A stretch of DNA of 49,088 nucleotides from assembly GCA_964346725.1 (NCBI GenBank), contig CAYFVM010000011.1, positions 1 to 49,088 on the forward strand, read 5' to 3'. A model generated the notes under the pieces. It had not been told where the DNA came from. It searched no databases and worked only from the letters and a program-made list of their open reading frames with translations. The stretch comes from UBA1715 sp964346725. Lineage in GTDB: Bacteria > Bacteroidota > Bacteroidia > Bacteroidales > UBA1715. Shown in pieces: positions 1-7,694 of this stretch (its first letter is position 1; each line of letters begins with the position of its first letter). The position numbers and the translations under genes are program-made.

Positions 1-885
1 TGATTCGGCATGCGACTGTATCAATTCCATGAGGAATGCATTGTGCGCACCACCGCCGGTGCAAAGCGTGGTGCCCTTTCCTTTGAGCGCCTTGCCTATT
101 TGTAGCGCGCAGTGTTCGTAGTACGTGCGCATTTTGTCAGCATTCGAAATGTCATATTTCGCAAACAGCGGAGTAATGTTTTCGTCAACCCATTCGCGGC
201 CTAACGATTTTGGATATTCTTTGGCATAATACGCTATGGCGTTGAGGTCGCGGAGCAAAGCTTCGTGTACCGAGCCTTGTCGGCCGAGGATGCCGTTGTG
301 GTCGTAGGCTTGTCCGCTGAGTTCGGCAAATTTGTTGAGTACAATATTTGAAGGACACACGTCCCATGCGATTCGTTTTCCGTTGCGCGCCGTAGATACG
401 TTGGCAAAGCCGCCAATGTTGAGGTAGTAGGTATATTCGGGGAACAACAATTCGTCGCCAATGGGAACAAGCGGAGCGCCTTGGCCGCCGTGAGCCACGT
501 CGAGCGAACGAAAGTCGCAGATGGTGGTAATGCCACTTTGAGCGGCAATGTGCGCGCCCGAACCTATTTGGAGGGTAAGCCCGGTGTTGGGCGTGTGAAA
601 CACCGTTTGCCCGTGCGAAGCTACATAGTGCGCCTTAATCTGATATTTCTCCGTAAACTCATGTACTCGTTGTCCACAGAATTTTCCAAAATCTACATCA
701 AGTTGCGCCAACTCAAGCGCAGAAAGTTTGTGCGCATTGAGCAAGGTGTGTTGTTGTTCAGGAGTGTAGCAGTATGTTTCGGCACGCAGTATGTGAAACG
801 CATTGCCGTTGAATGTGGCTGCACACACGTCGAGCCCGTCAGCGGACGTTCCCGACATTAATCCGATATACACAAGAGAATCCAT
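1..885 (-). CDS. anmK: anhydro-N-acetylmuramic acid kinase, 3'-truncated by the window edge
   Basis: AnmK phosphorylates and hydrates 1,6-anhydro-MurNAc to MurNAc-6-phosphate in the cytoplasm, recycling peptidoglycan sugars. The reverse-strand frame starts with ATG at 885 and reads MDSLVYIGLMSGTSADGLDV; the MSGTSxDGxD nucleotide-binding signature at residues 9-18 is diagnostic of the family. Further on are SHGQTVFHTP and LNIGGFANVS, and near the window edge TLCTGGGAHNAFLMELI, the conserved glycine-rich C-terminal motif. 295 residues are visible of a family length of about 350-390, so some 60-90 residues lie before position 1. A TATCTTTG promoter box sits just upstream. Identification is firm; the end is not seen. 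Confidence 0.95.
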   Translation of the reverse strand, partial: MDSLVYIGLMSGTSADGLDVCAATFNGNAFHILRAETYCYTPEQQHTLLNAHKLSALELAQLDVDFGKFCGQRVHEFTEKYQIKAHYVASHGQTVFHTPNTGLTLQIGSGAHIAAQSGITTICDFRSLDVAHGGQGAPLVPIGDELLFPEYTYYLNIGGFANVSTARNGKRIAWDVCPSNIVLNKFAELSGQAYDHNGILGRQGSVHEALLRDLNAIAYYAKEYPKSLGREWVDENITPLFAKYDISNADKMRTYYEHCALQIGKALKGKGTTLCTGGGAHNAFLMELIQSHAES

Positions 886-900
886 GCCCTGTTTTTTTAT

Positions 901-908
901 CAAAGATA
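901..908 (-). promoter_or_regulatory. -7 promoter box of anmK
   Basis: The reverse strand reads TATCTTTG, matching the Bacteroidetes -7 consensus TAnnTTTG. The predicted start of transcription is only about 10 nt before the ATG at 885. No clear -33 TTTG partner is visible, so the call rests on the -7 box and its position. Confidence 0.5.
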
Positions 909-919
909 GGAAAATGTTG

Positions 920-980
920 TTAGTTATGGGTTATGAGTTTGAAAAATGGTTAATCGGTGAGGTGGTTAATTGGTGATTTG
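920..980 (+). repeat. dispersed repeat copy 1 (TTAGTTATGGGTTATGAG type)
   Basis: This segment reads TTAGTTATGGGTTATGAG, then a short A-rich stretch, then ATGGTTAATCGGTGAG and TGGTTAATTGGTGA. The reverse complement of 40640-40585 follows the same order with a few substitutions and a 7-nt shorter linker. It overlaps the left arm of the inverted repeat at 946-1117. The pair is 39.6 kb apart, in opposite orientation and intergenic in both places. Confidence 0.6.
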
Positions 981-1117
981 TAGAGACGTCACACGACATA
1001 TTCTAAATGTAATTTTTTTATAAAAGGTGAATGTCGATAAATTCACATCTTATTTATATGCATTGTGTGGCGTCTGTACAATATACTCACCGATTAACCG
1101 CCTAACCAATTCACCGT
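946..1117. repeat. MITE-like imperfect inverted repeat in the anmK/SpoIIE spacer
   Basis: This occupies most of the 319-nt non-coding spacer 886-1204. The left arm (about 946-999) and right arm (about 1061-1117) are imperfect reverse complements over roughly 55 nt. Each arm contains two GGTTAAT/CGGTGA-type units followed by a block of the form TTGTAnAGACGnCACAC. Between the arms lies a smaller hairpin, GTGAAT (1027-1032) paired with ATTCAC (1041-1046). There is no coding frame of note. The architecture resembles a non-autonomous miniature element or a REP-like hairpin. The left side continues to 920 with a segment shared with 40585-40640. Confidence 0.6.
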
Positions 1118-1167
1118 TTATCCCAAACATCGCAAAGAAAAAAGTATCGGTATTCGGTTTAAAAGTG

Positions 1168-1200
1168 TATTTTTGACTATTAGAAAAAAAAATATTTTTG
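1168..1200 (+). promoter_or_regulatory. two tandem TATTTTTG boxes before the SpoIIE phosphatase gene
   Basis: Identical -7 boxes TATTTTTG occur at 1168-1175 and 1193-1200. The upstream box would give a leader of about 20-25 nt before the ATG at 1205. The downstream box has TTTG at 1172-1175 as a possible -33 element (17-nt spacing), but would start transcription at or next to the ATG, giving a nearly leaderless mRNA. Confidence 0.5.
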
Positions 1201-1204
1201 CGGT

Positions 1205-3805
1205 ATGAAAAGAAGAACGTTAATAACGATTTCCTTCGTATTAGTTTCCTGTTTCGCTTTTGCAGAGTCTTCGAAAACGGTTGACAGCTTGGAAACAAAG
1301 CTCGAAAAAGCTAAAGGTACCCAAAAAGTACAGGTATTAAGCCAACTTTCATTGCTATACTTGAATGAATCGCCTAAAAAAGCATTCGATGCCGGATATA
1401 AGGCCTTATATTATTCAACTTTTATCAATAGCCCAGATTTGCTAGCAAAGTCGTATCTCACGTTGGGAATGTTGCATTTTCGCACAAGTTCTTTCGACTC
1501 TGCAAAGGTGTACATGAACCGAGCATTGAAAATATGTGAGACCAATACGCTTACGGCGGAAATTCTTGACAATTTGGGCGTACTATATAAAGATTTGAGT
1601 CGATACGATTCAGCCATAGTCTATCACAATCAGGCTCTTAATTTGCAACAAATGCTTGGCAATCGCGATGCTGTAGCGGTAGGCTACAAAAACATAGGGA
1701 ATGTGTATATGCAAATGGCAAAATACGAAGATGCTCTTGATTTTTATAACCGAGCCTACAATGAGTACAATAGCAGCGGTGATAATAAAAAATCTATAGC
1801 AACATTGTATAACAGCATGAGCGCTGCCTATGTGGGACTTACGCAATATTCCAAAGCACTGTCGTATGTTGTGCAAGCAGTTGATATTCAGTCTGAAATA
1901 GGTGATAGAACGGGCGAAGCCTACACCTTGAATGGAATTGGTAATTTTTATTTTCGGTTGCATGTATATGACAAGGCGCAAGAATATTATACCAAGTCGT
2001 TGGAGTTGCGTATGTTGTTGGGCGACAAAAATGATATAGCCGCTTCGCTGTTCAATATAGCTACTGTGCATCGTGATTTGGGTAATTACAAAGATGCGCT
2101 CAAATATTACAAACAGGCATTGGAGATCCGACGCCAGACCCACAACAAAGAGGCTGAAGCTCTTATTTTAAATGCCATAGGCGGAACATATAAGAACCAA
2201 AAGAATTATGCAAAAGCTATAGAAAACTATGAAAGTGCTTTGGCTCTTAATGAAAAAATTGGTGGACGAAAAAATATTGCAAGTTCATACGAACGCTTAG
2301 GTATGGTGTATCGTGATACTTCCTTGTACGACAAGGCAGCTCATTACTATGCAAAAGCGATTAAAGAATATCAAGCAATAGGCGATTCACTCAACGTGGG
2401 AAGAATGTATAATTTTTACGGAAATTTAAATAAAGACCGTGGTGATGTGCAAGCAGCCAAACAATCGTATGAAAATGCCAAAAAATTCTACCGAAATAAT
2501 ACTTTAGGTATAGCATACGTCTACTTCAATGAAGGCAAACTGGCACATCAGATTGGAAGCAATACTGCTGAAAAATGGTATTTGGATGCATTGCGGTATG
2601 CGGAAAGAAGTAAAGAAAAACCCTTGATGCGCGATGTGTTGTATGCATTGTATGAGTACAATAAACAAAACAATCAAGTAGGAGTGTCGTTGCGTTATTA
2701 CGAACGGTATGTTTCGTTGAAAGACTCCATTGAGAGTGATAAAAACCGAGAACGAATAGCCGAGTTAGAATTTGAGAACGATATTAAATTGTTGGAACAC
2801 GTCAATGAAAATCAGGAATTGAAACTGCAAGAAGATGCGTTGAAGAACAAACAAATTCAAATTATCGTAATCTTTTTGATTGTGTTGTTGCTTGCTATTA
2901 CTGGTTCAGCGTTTTTACTCTATAGACAATATACTCAGAAAAAAAATGCGAATACGTTGCTCATACAAAAACAGTCGGAGGTGGAACTTGCCTATGGTGA
3001 GGTAAAAGCCATTAATGCTACTTTGCATCGGAGAAATAAGCAGATAACAGATAGTCTTTTGTATGCCAAACGCATACAAAAAGCTATGTTACCATCAAAT
3101 GAAGAACTTTCTTCGGTGTTCCCGAAAAATTTCATACTCTATCTGCCAAAAGAAATAGTGAGCGGCGATTTTTATTGGCTTTCACAAATAGGTGACTATG
3201 TGTTTTTTGCGGTAGTTGATTGTACCGGCCATGGTGTTCCAGGAGCATGTATGTCAATGATGGGAAATACCTTGCTCAACCAGATAATAAATGAGTTAAA
3301 AATATACGAGCCAGGCGAGATTTTAAATCATTTGGATCGCGAAGTAATAAAAACACTCCGCCAAGATGAAGGAAATGACACGCAAGAAGACGGCATGGCA
3401 ATTTCTTTGATACGCTACGATAAAAAGAAGTCGGAGATAGCATTTGCCGGTGCGGGACAAAAAATTATAGTATATACCAATGGAGAACCACAAACTTTGG
3501 CAACCTCATTCTGCTCAATTGGTGGCATGCACGTAATCAAACAAGCTAAAAATATAACATTTGAAGAAACCACATTCTCTGTGACTCCCGGTACTACAAT
3601 CTATTTATTCAGCGATGGCTTTATGGATCAATTTGGAAGCGACAAGAAACAACGTTTCTCAACAAGTCGTTTTACAGAAATGCTAACCGCAATACAGCCG
3701 TTAGACATGCCGGAACAATTCCTCAATATCTCACGCCAATTTGACGCATGGAAAGGAAGTGAAAGGCAAATTGATGACATTCTTGTGGTAGGAATTCAAT
3801 TATAA
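1205..3805 (+). CDS. TPR-repeat sensor with C-terminal SpoIIE-type PP2C phosphatase
   Basis: An 866-residue membrane protein probably converting a periplasmic signal into serine/threonine dephosphorylation of a cytoplasmic target. Residues 1-20 form a signal peptide (FVLVSCFAFA), and residues about 45-500 hold roughly ten tetratricopeptide repeats. A charged, coil-forming stretch (505-550) precedes one transmembrane helix (about 552-573); a short coiled coil leads into the SpoIIE domain (about 640-866). Metal-binding acidic residues are visible in SGDFYW (D655), VDCTGHGVPGA (D672), SDGFMDQF (D804) and QIDDILVVG (D857/D858), so the enzyme looks active. The gene is translationally coupled to the next one by a shared base. 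Such proteins are common in Bacteroidetes but their targets are mostly unknown. Confidence 0.9.
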   Translation: MKRRTLITISFVLVSCFAFAESSKTVDSLETKLEKAKGTQKVQVLSQLSLLYLNESPKKAFDAGYKALYYSTFINSPDLLAKSYLTLGMLHFRTSSFDSAKVYMNRALKICETNTLTAEILDNLGVLYKDLSRYDSAIVYHNQALNLQQMLGNRDAVAVGYKNIGNVYMQMAKYEDALDFYNRAYNEYNSSGDNKKSIATLYNSMSAAYVGLTQYSKALSYVVQAVDIQSEIGDRTGEAYTLNGIGNFYFRLHVYDKAQEYYTKSLELRMLLGDKNDIAASLFNIATVHRDLGNYKDALKYYKQALEIRRQTHNKEAEALILNAIGGTYKNQKNYAKAIENYESALALNEKIGGRKNIASSYERLGMVYRDTSLYDKAAHYYAKAIKEYQAIGDSLNVGRMYNFYGNLNKDRGDVQAAKQSYENAKKFYRNNTLGIAYVYFNEGKLAHQIGSNTAEKWYLDALRYAERSKEKPLMRDVLYALYEYNKQNNQVGVSLRYYERYVSLKDSIESDKNRERIAELEFENDIKLLEHVNENQELKLQEDALKNKQIQIIVIFLIVLLLAITGSAFLLYRQYTQKKNANTLLIQKQSEVELAYGEVKAINATLHRRNKQITDSLLYAKRIQKAMLPSNEELSSVFPKNFILYLPKEIVSGDFYWLSQIGDYVFFAVVDCTGHGVPGACMSMMGNTLLNQIINELKIYEPGEILNHLDREVIKTLRQDEGNDTQEDGMAISLIRYDKKKSEIAFAGAGQKIIVYTNGEPQTLATSFCSIGGMHVIKQAKNITFEETTFSVTPGTTIYLFSDGFMDQFGSDKKQRFSTSRFTEMLTAIQPLDMPEQFLNISRQFDAWKGSERQIDDILVVGIQL

Positions 3806-4467
3806 TGATGAGGACACCATTAGCAGACGCACTCATATTTATACGTCATCATCAAGATGGTGAAATTGCAGAAAAAATTCGCAACAGCGGACTGCAGTAC
3901 AATATGAATTATGGCGTCTCTACCTTGCTTCTTTCAAATTATGCCAAAACACATGGGCGCAATCAGGAATTGGCAGACTTGCTGTGGAAAGAAAACTTTC
4001 GCGAAGCAAAACTTATGACCTTCATGCTTGCCGATCCGCAAACTATTACTGAAACTCGTATAGCTGACTATGTGGCAGAATGTGCCAACAACGAGATGGT
4101 AGAAATAGCGGCAATGCATTTGTTCTCGCAACTGCTCAATGCGTTTCAGTGGGCTCGAAAATGGATATCATCTTCCATGCGTTATGAAAAAATGTTAGGC
4201 TATTTAGTAATAGCTCGTTTAACCATTACAAGAAATCTTGGCACAGTTCAAGATTTGGCATCAATTTTGCCCGATTATGAGCGTGATATACTTTCGACGG
4301 ATTACTTTGTGTTTCAAGCAGTAGAAAAAGCATTTCAGGAAATAGCATACCGCCGTCAGGATTTATATCCTTTGATATTAGAAAAAACGAAATATATTTG
4401 TAAGCAAAATAAATCTCAAGAATTGTCGTTACAATTGGACGAGATGTTACGTAGTATTAACAACTAA
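3805..4467 (+). CDS. AlkD-like HEAT-repeat protein, probably catalytically degenerate
   Basis: A 220-residue soluble, all-helical protein whose ATG overlaps the last base of the preceding stop codon (TAATG), so the two are very likely co-translated. The segment YAKTHGRNQELADLLWKENF followed by REAKLMTFMLADPQTIT (residues 46-82) matches the pattern I know from AlkD-type DNA alkylation repair proteins (LAK..G.NHELA..LW..G..EAR.LA..L.DP..VT). In AlkD glycosylases a WxxxD pair follows; here the equivalent place reads NEMVE (about 96-100), so both key residues appear replaced. I infer a HEAT-like scaffold or nucleic-acid-binding protein rather than a proven glycosylase. The link to the phosphatase upstream is genetic only. 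Confidence 0.6.
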   Translation: MMRTPLADALIFIRHHQDGEIAEKIRNSGLQYNMNYGVSTLLLSNYAKTHGRNQELADLLWKENFREAKLMTFMLADPQTITETRIADYVAECANNEMVEIAAMHLFSQLLNAFQWARKWISSSMRYEKMLGYLVIARLTITRNLGTVQDLASILPDYERDILSTDYFVFQAVEKAFQEIAYRRQDLYPLILEKTKYICKQNKSQELSLQLDEMLRSINN

Positions 4468-4476
4468 AAATTAGAT

Positions 4477-5244
4477 ATGTTAGAAAAATCTTCAAACCCC
4501 GCATTTTCAGGAAACGTGTTCAACAGCCAAGCGCAATCATACACGCAGCAAAACACGATGACAATAAAAGGCACTGCCAATAAGAGTCTTACTTTGTTAG
4601 GTCTCATTTTGGTTTCTGCATTGATTACATGGAAAATGGCATTTGCAGGAAATGCATTGGTTATGCCGTTGATGATAGGTGGATTAATAGTAGGAACTAT
4701 TTTTTCATTCATTACCATTTTTAAACCGGAAAAGGCAAAATTCACTTCAATTGTGTATGCATTAGCAGAAGGTTTGGTACTTGGTGGAATTTCAGCAACG
4801 TACGAAATGTCAATGGTAAACCCCGAAACAGGTGCAGGTTCAGGTATCGTATTCAATGCGGTAATGCTTACAATCGGTGTCTTTTTCTTGATGTTGTATT
4901 TATATAGACAACAAATTATTAAACCTACACGAAAATTAGCAATGGGTTTGATGGTAGCCATGGGAGCAATTGCTATCGTCTATTTGATAGACATAGTTAT
5001 GGGATTCTTCGGCTCATCGGTTGGCTTCATACACAGTTCAGGCCCGCTAGGAATTATTGTAAGCCTTGTAATTGTTGTAGTTGCTGCGTTAAACTTCATT
5101 TTAGATTTTAAAAATGTAGAAGATGGTGTGAGTCAAGGTGCTCCAGAATATATGGAGTGGTACTGCGCTTTCGGTATGATGATGACATTGGTATGGTTAT
5201 ATCTAGAAATGCTTAGACTTTTGTCTAAAATCAATAGAGATTAA
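4477..5244 (+). CDS. Bax inhibitor-1/YccA family membrane protein
   Basis: A 255-residue integral membrane protein. The N-terminus MLEKSSNPAFSGNVF matches the bacterial BI-1/YccA-type family. About seven hydrophobic helices follow: LTLLGLILVSALITWKMAF, LVMPLMIGGLIVGTIFSFI, IVYALAEGLVLGGIS, AVMLTIGVFFLMLYLY, LAMGLMVAMGAIAIVYLI, a helix around GIIVSLVIVVVAALNFIL, and AFGMMMTLVWLYLEMLRLL. The acidic residue in the LAEGLVLGG helix and the conserved DFKNVEDG loop agree with the family. Relatives are calcium-leak channels or modulators of membrane proteases, but the role here is not known. It lies 9 nt after the preceding gene in the same orientation, and a hairpin terminator follows. Confidence 0.88.
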   Translation: MLEKSSNPAFSGNVFNSQAQSYTQQNTMTIKGTANKSLTLLGLILVSALITWKMAFAGNALVMPLMIGGLIVGTIFSFITIFKPEKAKFTSIVYALAEGLVLGGISATYEMSMVNPETGAGSGIVFNAVMLTIGVFFLMLYLYRQQIIKPTRKLAMGLMVAMGAIAIVYLIDIVMGFFGSSVGFIHSSGPLGIIVSLVIVVVAALNFILDFKNVEDGVSQGAPEYMEWYCAFGMMMTLVWLYLEMLRLLSKINRD

Positions 5245-5276
5245 ACGACTGGTTGGTCAATAGTAAGTCTGTATGG

Positions 5277-5313
5277 TGAGTTATGGTTGAAAAATCATAA
5301 CTCATCTTTTTTT
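5277..5313 (+). terminator. intrinsic terminator after the BI-1 gene
   Basis: A perfect 9-bp stem, TGAGTTATG (5277-5285) with CATAACTCA (5296-5304), closes a 10-nt loop and is followed by a T-rich tract (TCTTTTTTT). It sits 33 nt after the BI-1 stop codon and ends the transcription unit that begins at the SpoIIE gene. Confidence 0.8.
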
Positions 5314-5344
5314 GCTATAGATTTTCAACAACAAAAATAGAATG

Positions 5345-5352
5345 TACCTTTG
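5345..5352 (+). promoter_or_regulatory. -7 promoter box of the deacetylase/GT2 operon
   Basis: TACCTTTG matches TAnnTTTG and lies 24 nt before the chosen ATG at 5377. It overlaps a possible upstream TTG start (5350) in the same frame, an argument against that earlier start. Confidence 0.6.
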
Positions 5353-5376
5353 CACTTGGCAAATAGAAAGAATGGC

Positions 5377-6012
5377 ATGAGACAACCTATTTTTGATCTT
5401 ACGAAGGCGCAACCACCTCTGATTGGGGAACTTGCGTTTCCAAAAGCTCACTTTAGAATACCACAAAAAGAAAAAACCGTCTATCTCACATTTGATGATG
5501 GACCGGTACCGACCTATACACCACAAGTAATTAGGATTTTACAAGAATATAATGTTCCCGCTACCTTTTTTATGGTGGGAGAAAATGTGTTCAAATTTCC
5601 CGACATGTATCAGGCTGTTGTAGGTGCCGGACATGCCGTTGGCTCTCATACCTACAACCATTTGAGAGGTTGGGTTACCGACAATGCCACCTATATTGAA
5701 AATGTTCGCAAAGGCGCGGAAATAGTAAAGAGTAACTTGTTCCGCCCTCCCTACGGGAAAATAAAACCGAGTCAGGCTCGCGTGTTGGGCAAAGAGTTAC
5801 ACATTATCATGTGGGATATAATTACCATGGATTACGACCACAATCTTATCGGCGAGGATTGTTTCCGGAGCGTAAAAGACTATGTTCGTAATGGCTCTAT
5901 TATCGTATTTCACGATTCACCAAAGACCGAAAAAAACTTATTGTACGCATTGCCAAAAACCATTGAATATTTACAAAAAGAAAATTATACCTTTGCTCCC
6001 ATACGATTTTAG
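5377..6012 (+). CDS. polysaccharide deacetylase (NodB-homology) family protein
   Basis: A 211-residue carbohydrate esterase family 4-type enzyme that would remove acetyl groups from N-acetylated sugars. The metal site and catalytic motifs are complete: TFDDGP (38-43), the zinc-binding HTYNH (H91, H95), RPPYGK (123-128), and a C-terminal FHDS (H179). Start ATG 5377 is chosen because the promoter box covers the in-frame TTG at 5350. There is no signal peptide or membrane anchor, unlike PgdA-type peptidoglycan deacetylases, so a cytoplasmic sugar substrate or non-classical location must be considered. Its stop lies 2 nt before the GT2 gene, suggesting joint work on a glycan. Confidence 0.88.
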   Translation: MRQPIFDLTKAQPPLIGELAFPKAHFRIPQKEKTVYLTFDDGPVPTYTPQVIRILQEYNVPATFFMVGENVFKFPDMYQAVVGAGHAVGSHTYNHLRGWVTDNATYIENVRKGAEIVKSNLFRPPYGKIKPSQARVLGKELHIIMWDIITMDYDHNLIGEDCFRSVKDYVRNGSIIVFHDSPKTEKNLLYALPKTIEYLQKENYTFAPIRF

Positions 6013-6014
6013 GA

Positions 6015-6884
6015 ATGAAATTATCGGTAATCATAGTCAACTACAATGTTAAAGAGAAATTGGAACAGTGTTTCAACTCTGTTCAAATTGCTGTGCAAAA
6101 TGTTGAAAGCGAAATATTTGTAGTCGATAATAATTCTACTGATGATTCTTGTGAAATGGTGCGCACTCAGTTTCCTGAAGTTATACTCATTGAAAATAAA
6201 GAGAATGTAGGTTTTGCAAAAGCCAACAATCAAGCTATACAACGTGCTTCCGGAGAATATGTGCTTCTGCTCAATCCCGACACGGTGGTGCAACCTGATA
6301 TGTTTGAAAAAACGCTTCCATTCATGGACCAACATCTTGATGGTGGAGGTCTTGGTGTGGCTATGTATGACGCAAATGGTGTGTTTCTTCCTGAATCAAA
6401 ACGAGGTATTCCAACTCCATGGACGGCATTCTGCAAATTGTTCTGCTTGAGTTCCTTGTTCCCTACGTCAGATTTCTTCAATCATTACTATCAGGGCGCA
6501 TTGTCTAACAATGAAATTCATGAGATAGAGATACTTGCCGGTGCGTGTATGTTGCTCCGAAAAAGCGTTCTTGACCACATAGGTTTGCTCGACGAAGAGT
6601 ATTTCTTATACGGTGAAGACATTGATATCTCATATCGAATAATTCAAGCAGGGTACAAAAATTACTATTTCCCCTTGACTCGCATTACCCACTACAAAGG
6701 CTCAAGTACGCAAAAAAAATACCAAGATAGCCTTCGTGCCTTCTATTCATCAATGTTGATTTTCGTGGACCGACATTTTGCTCACAAATACAGTGCTCCA
6801 TCTATTTGGTGCATCAAGTGTGGTATAAAAATGAAAGCAGCGCTGGCTACAATGAGTATGAAGTGCTGGAATAAGCATGCATAG
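6015..6884 (+). CDS. family 2 glycosyltransferase
   Basis: A 289-residue inverting GT-A glycosyltransferase of the rhamnosyltransferase/WbbL-like type. Visible motifs are LSVIIVNYNV at the start, VVDNNSTDDS (37-46) in the nucleotide-sugar site, NVGFAKANNQAI (64-75), and LLLNPDTVV (84-92) carrying the DxD-equivalent. The acceptor-side motif is FLYGEDIDISYRI (about 198-210). There is no signal peptide; it would act at the cytoplasmic face of the inner membrane. It is co-transcribed with the deacetylase. The sugar donor and final glycan cannot be read from the sequence. Confidence 0.9.
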   Translation: MKLSVIIVNYNVKEKLEQCFNSVQIAVQNVESEIFVVDNNSTDDSCEMVRTQFPEVILIENKENVGFAKANNQAIQRASGEYVLLLNPDTVVQPDMFEKTLPFMDQHLDGGGLGVAMYDANGVFLPESKRGIPTPWTAFCKLFCLSSLFPTSDFFNHYYQGALSNNEIHEIEILAGACMLLRKSVLDHIGLLDEEYFLYGEDIDISYRIIQAGYKNYYFPLTRITHYKGSSTQKKYQDSLRAFYSSMLIFVDRHFAHKYSAPSIWCIKCGIKMKAALATMSMKCWNKHA

Positions 6885-6983
6885 CATAGTGCGCAACGTG
6901 ATTTTTTTAAAAAAGTTGTCGGCTAAGGCGTACATTCACGTAAAAATTCGTAATTTTTCACCCAACAATTATGTAAGGTAATA

Positions 6984-7694
6984 ATGAGAAAATTTACAAT
7001 CCTTTTCGTTCCGTTTCTTTTTGCAAGCGTTGCGTTTGCGCAAAAAAATGTGCTTATCATTCCGTTCGATACGAAAATGTTCAACAATCAAGAATCACAG
7101 AATATTTGCGAATATTCGGGCGTTTCGTACGACAAGTCAGTGGAAAAATTTCGTGGCGATTTAGATTTGCAGATATATGCTGCACTCAAAGATTCTATGA
7201 CAGTTTCGAGCCTGCTTCGCTCGTATACTACCGATGCTTCTTCTGACATGCAAATAGTACATGCAAATTCACAATATTATTTTGACGAAGGTAAAAAACA
7301 AGACATCAATAAACCTCATAAAACCAGGTTGAATGAGAATGTAACGGTAGGGGAAATTACTAGTATTAAAATCGATAATAGTCAGAAATTGGTTGCGGTG
7401 AAAATTGCAGATCCACAGCTCTATACCGATTTGATTCAAAACTACAAAGCGCAGTATGTTGTTTATATCACACAGTTTGAAATTTTAGGTGATTATTCAA
7501 ATCCATATACCGTGGCCGACAAATCGTATGAACGAACTATCAAAGTGCATTACGTGATTTACAATGCTATGGGTAAATTTGTTTCCGGAGAGATTGCTAC
7601 CACGACATTTTCTGCCAAAGTAAACGATATAGACCAAATTTGTGATCAATATTTGTCTGTCATTGCCAAACAAATTGCGAGAAAAATTCCTTAA
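6984..7694 (+). CDS. exported protein of unknown function
   Basis: A 236-residue protein with a signal peptide (MRKFTILFVPFLFASVAFA, cleavage near residue 19-20) and no lipobox, so probably periplasmic or outer-membrane associated. After the signal comes an alternating hydrophobic strand, KNVLIIPFDTKMF. A later strand-rich region (AQYVVYITQFEILGDYS, VHYVIYNAMGKFVSGEIATT) leads to a C-terminal helix (VIAKQIARKIP). The PFDTK start and the final helix recall proteins built around a CsgG- or DUF4136-like alpha/beta fold, but I cannot assign it. It ends tail-to-tail with mfd, overlapping by 4 nt. No TAnnTTTG box is visible in the 100-nt spacer before it. Confidence 0.75.
   Translation: MRKFTILFVPFLFASVAFAQKNVLIIPFDTKMFNNQESQNICEYSGVSYDKSVEKFRGDLDLQIYAALKDSMTVSSLLRSYTTDASSDMQIVHANSQYYFDEGKKQDINKPHKTRLNENVTVGEITSIKIDNSQKLVAVKIADPQLYTDLIQNYKAQYVVYITQFEILGDYSNPYTVADKSYERTIKVHYVIYNAMGKFVSGEIATTTFSAKVNDIDQICDQYLSVIAKQIARKIP

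Noticed and set aside
481..861. A 126-codon plus-strand frame
   Set aside because: It is antisense to anmK, whose reverse frame carries conserved motifs; the plus frame has no family resemblance or plausible start.
946..1117. The inverted repeat as a CRISPR array or tRNA-like structure
   Set aside because: There are no regularly spaced identical repeats with unique spacers and no tRNA cloverleaf features such as GGTTCRA; the arms form one long imperfect palindrome.
1610..2143. A 177-codon minus-strand frame
   Set aside because: It is a shadow of the TPR region of the SpoIIE gene. No promoter, no motif, and the composition follows from repeats on the other strand.
6885..6983. A TTTTTTTAAAAAAG stretch as a terminator after the GT2 gene
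   Set aside because: The T and A runs pair only with each other without a loop or G/C stem, so it is unlikely to stop transcription.
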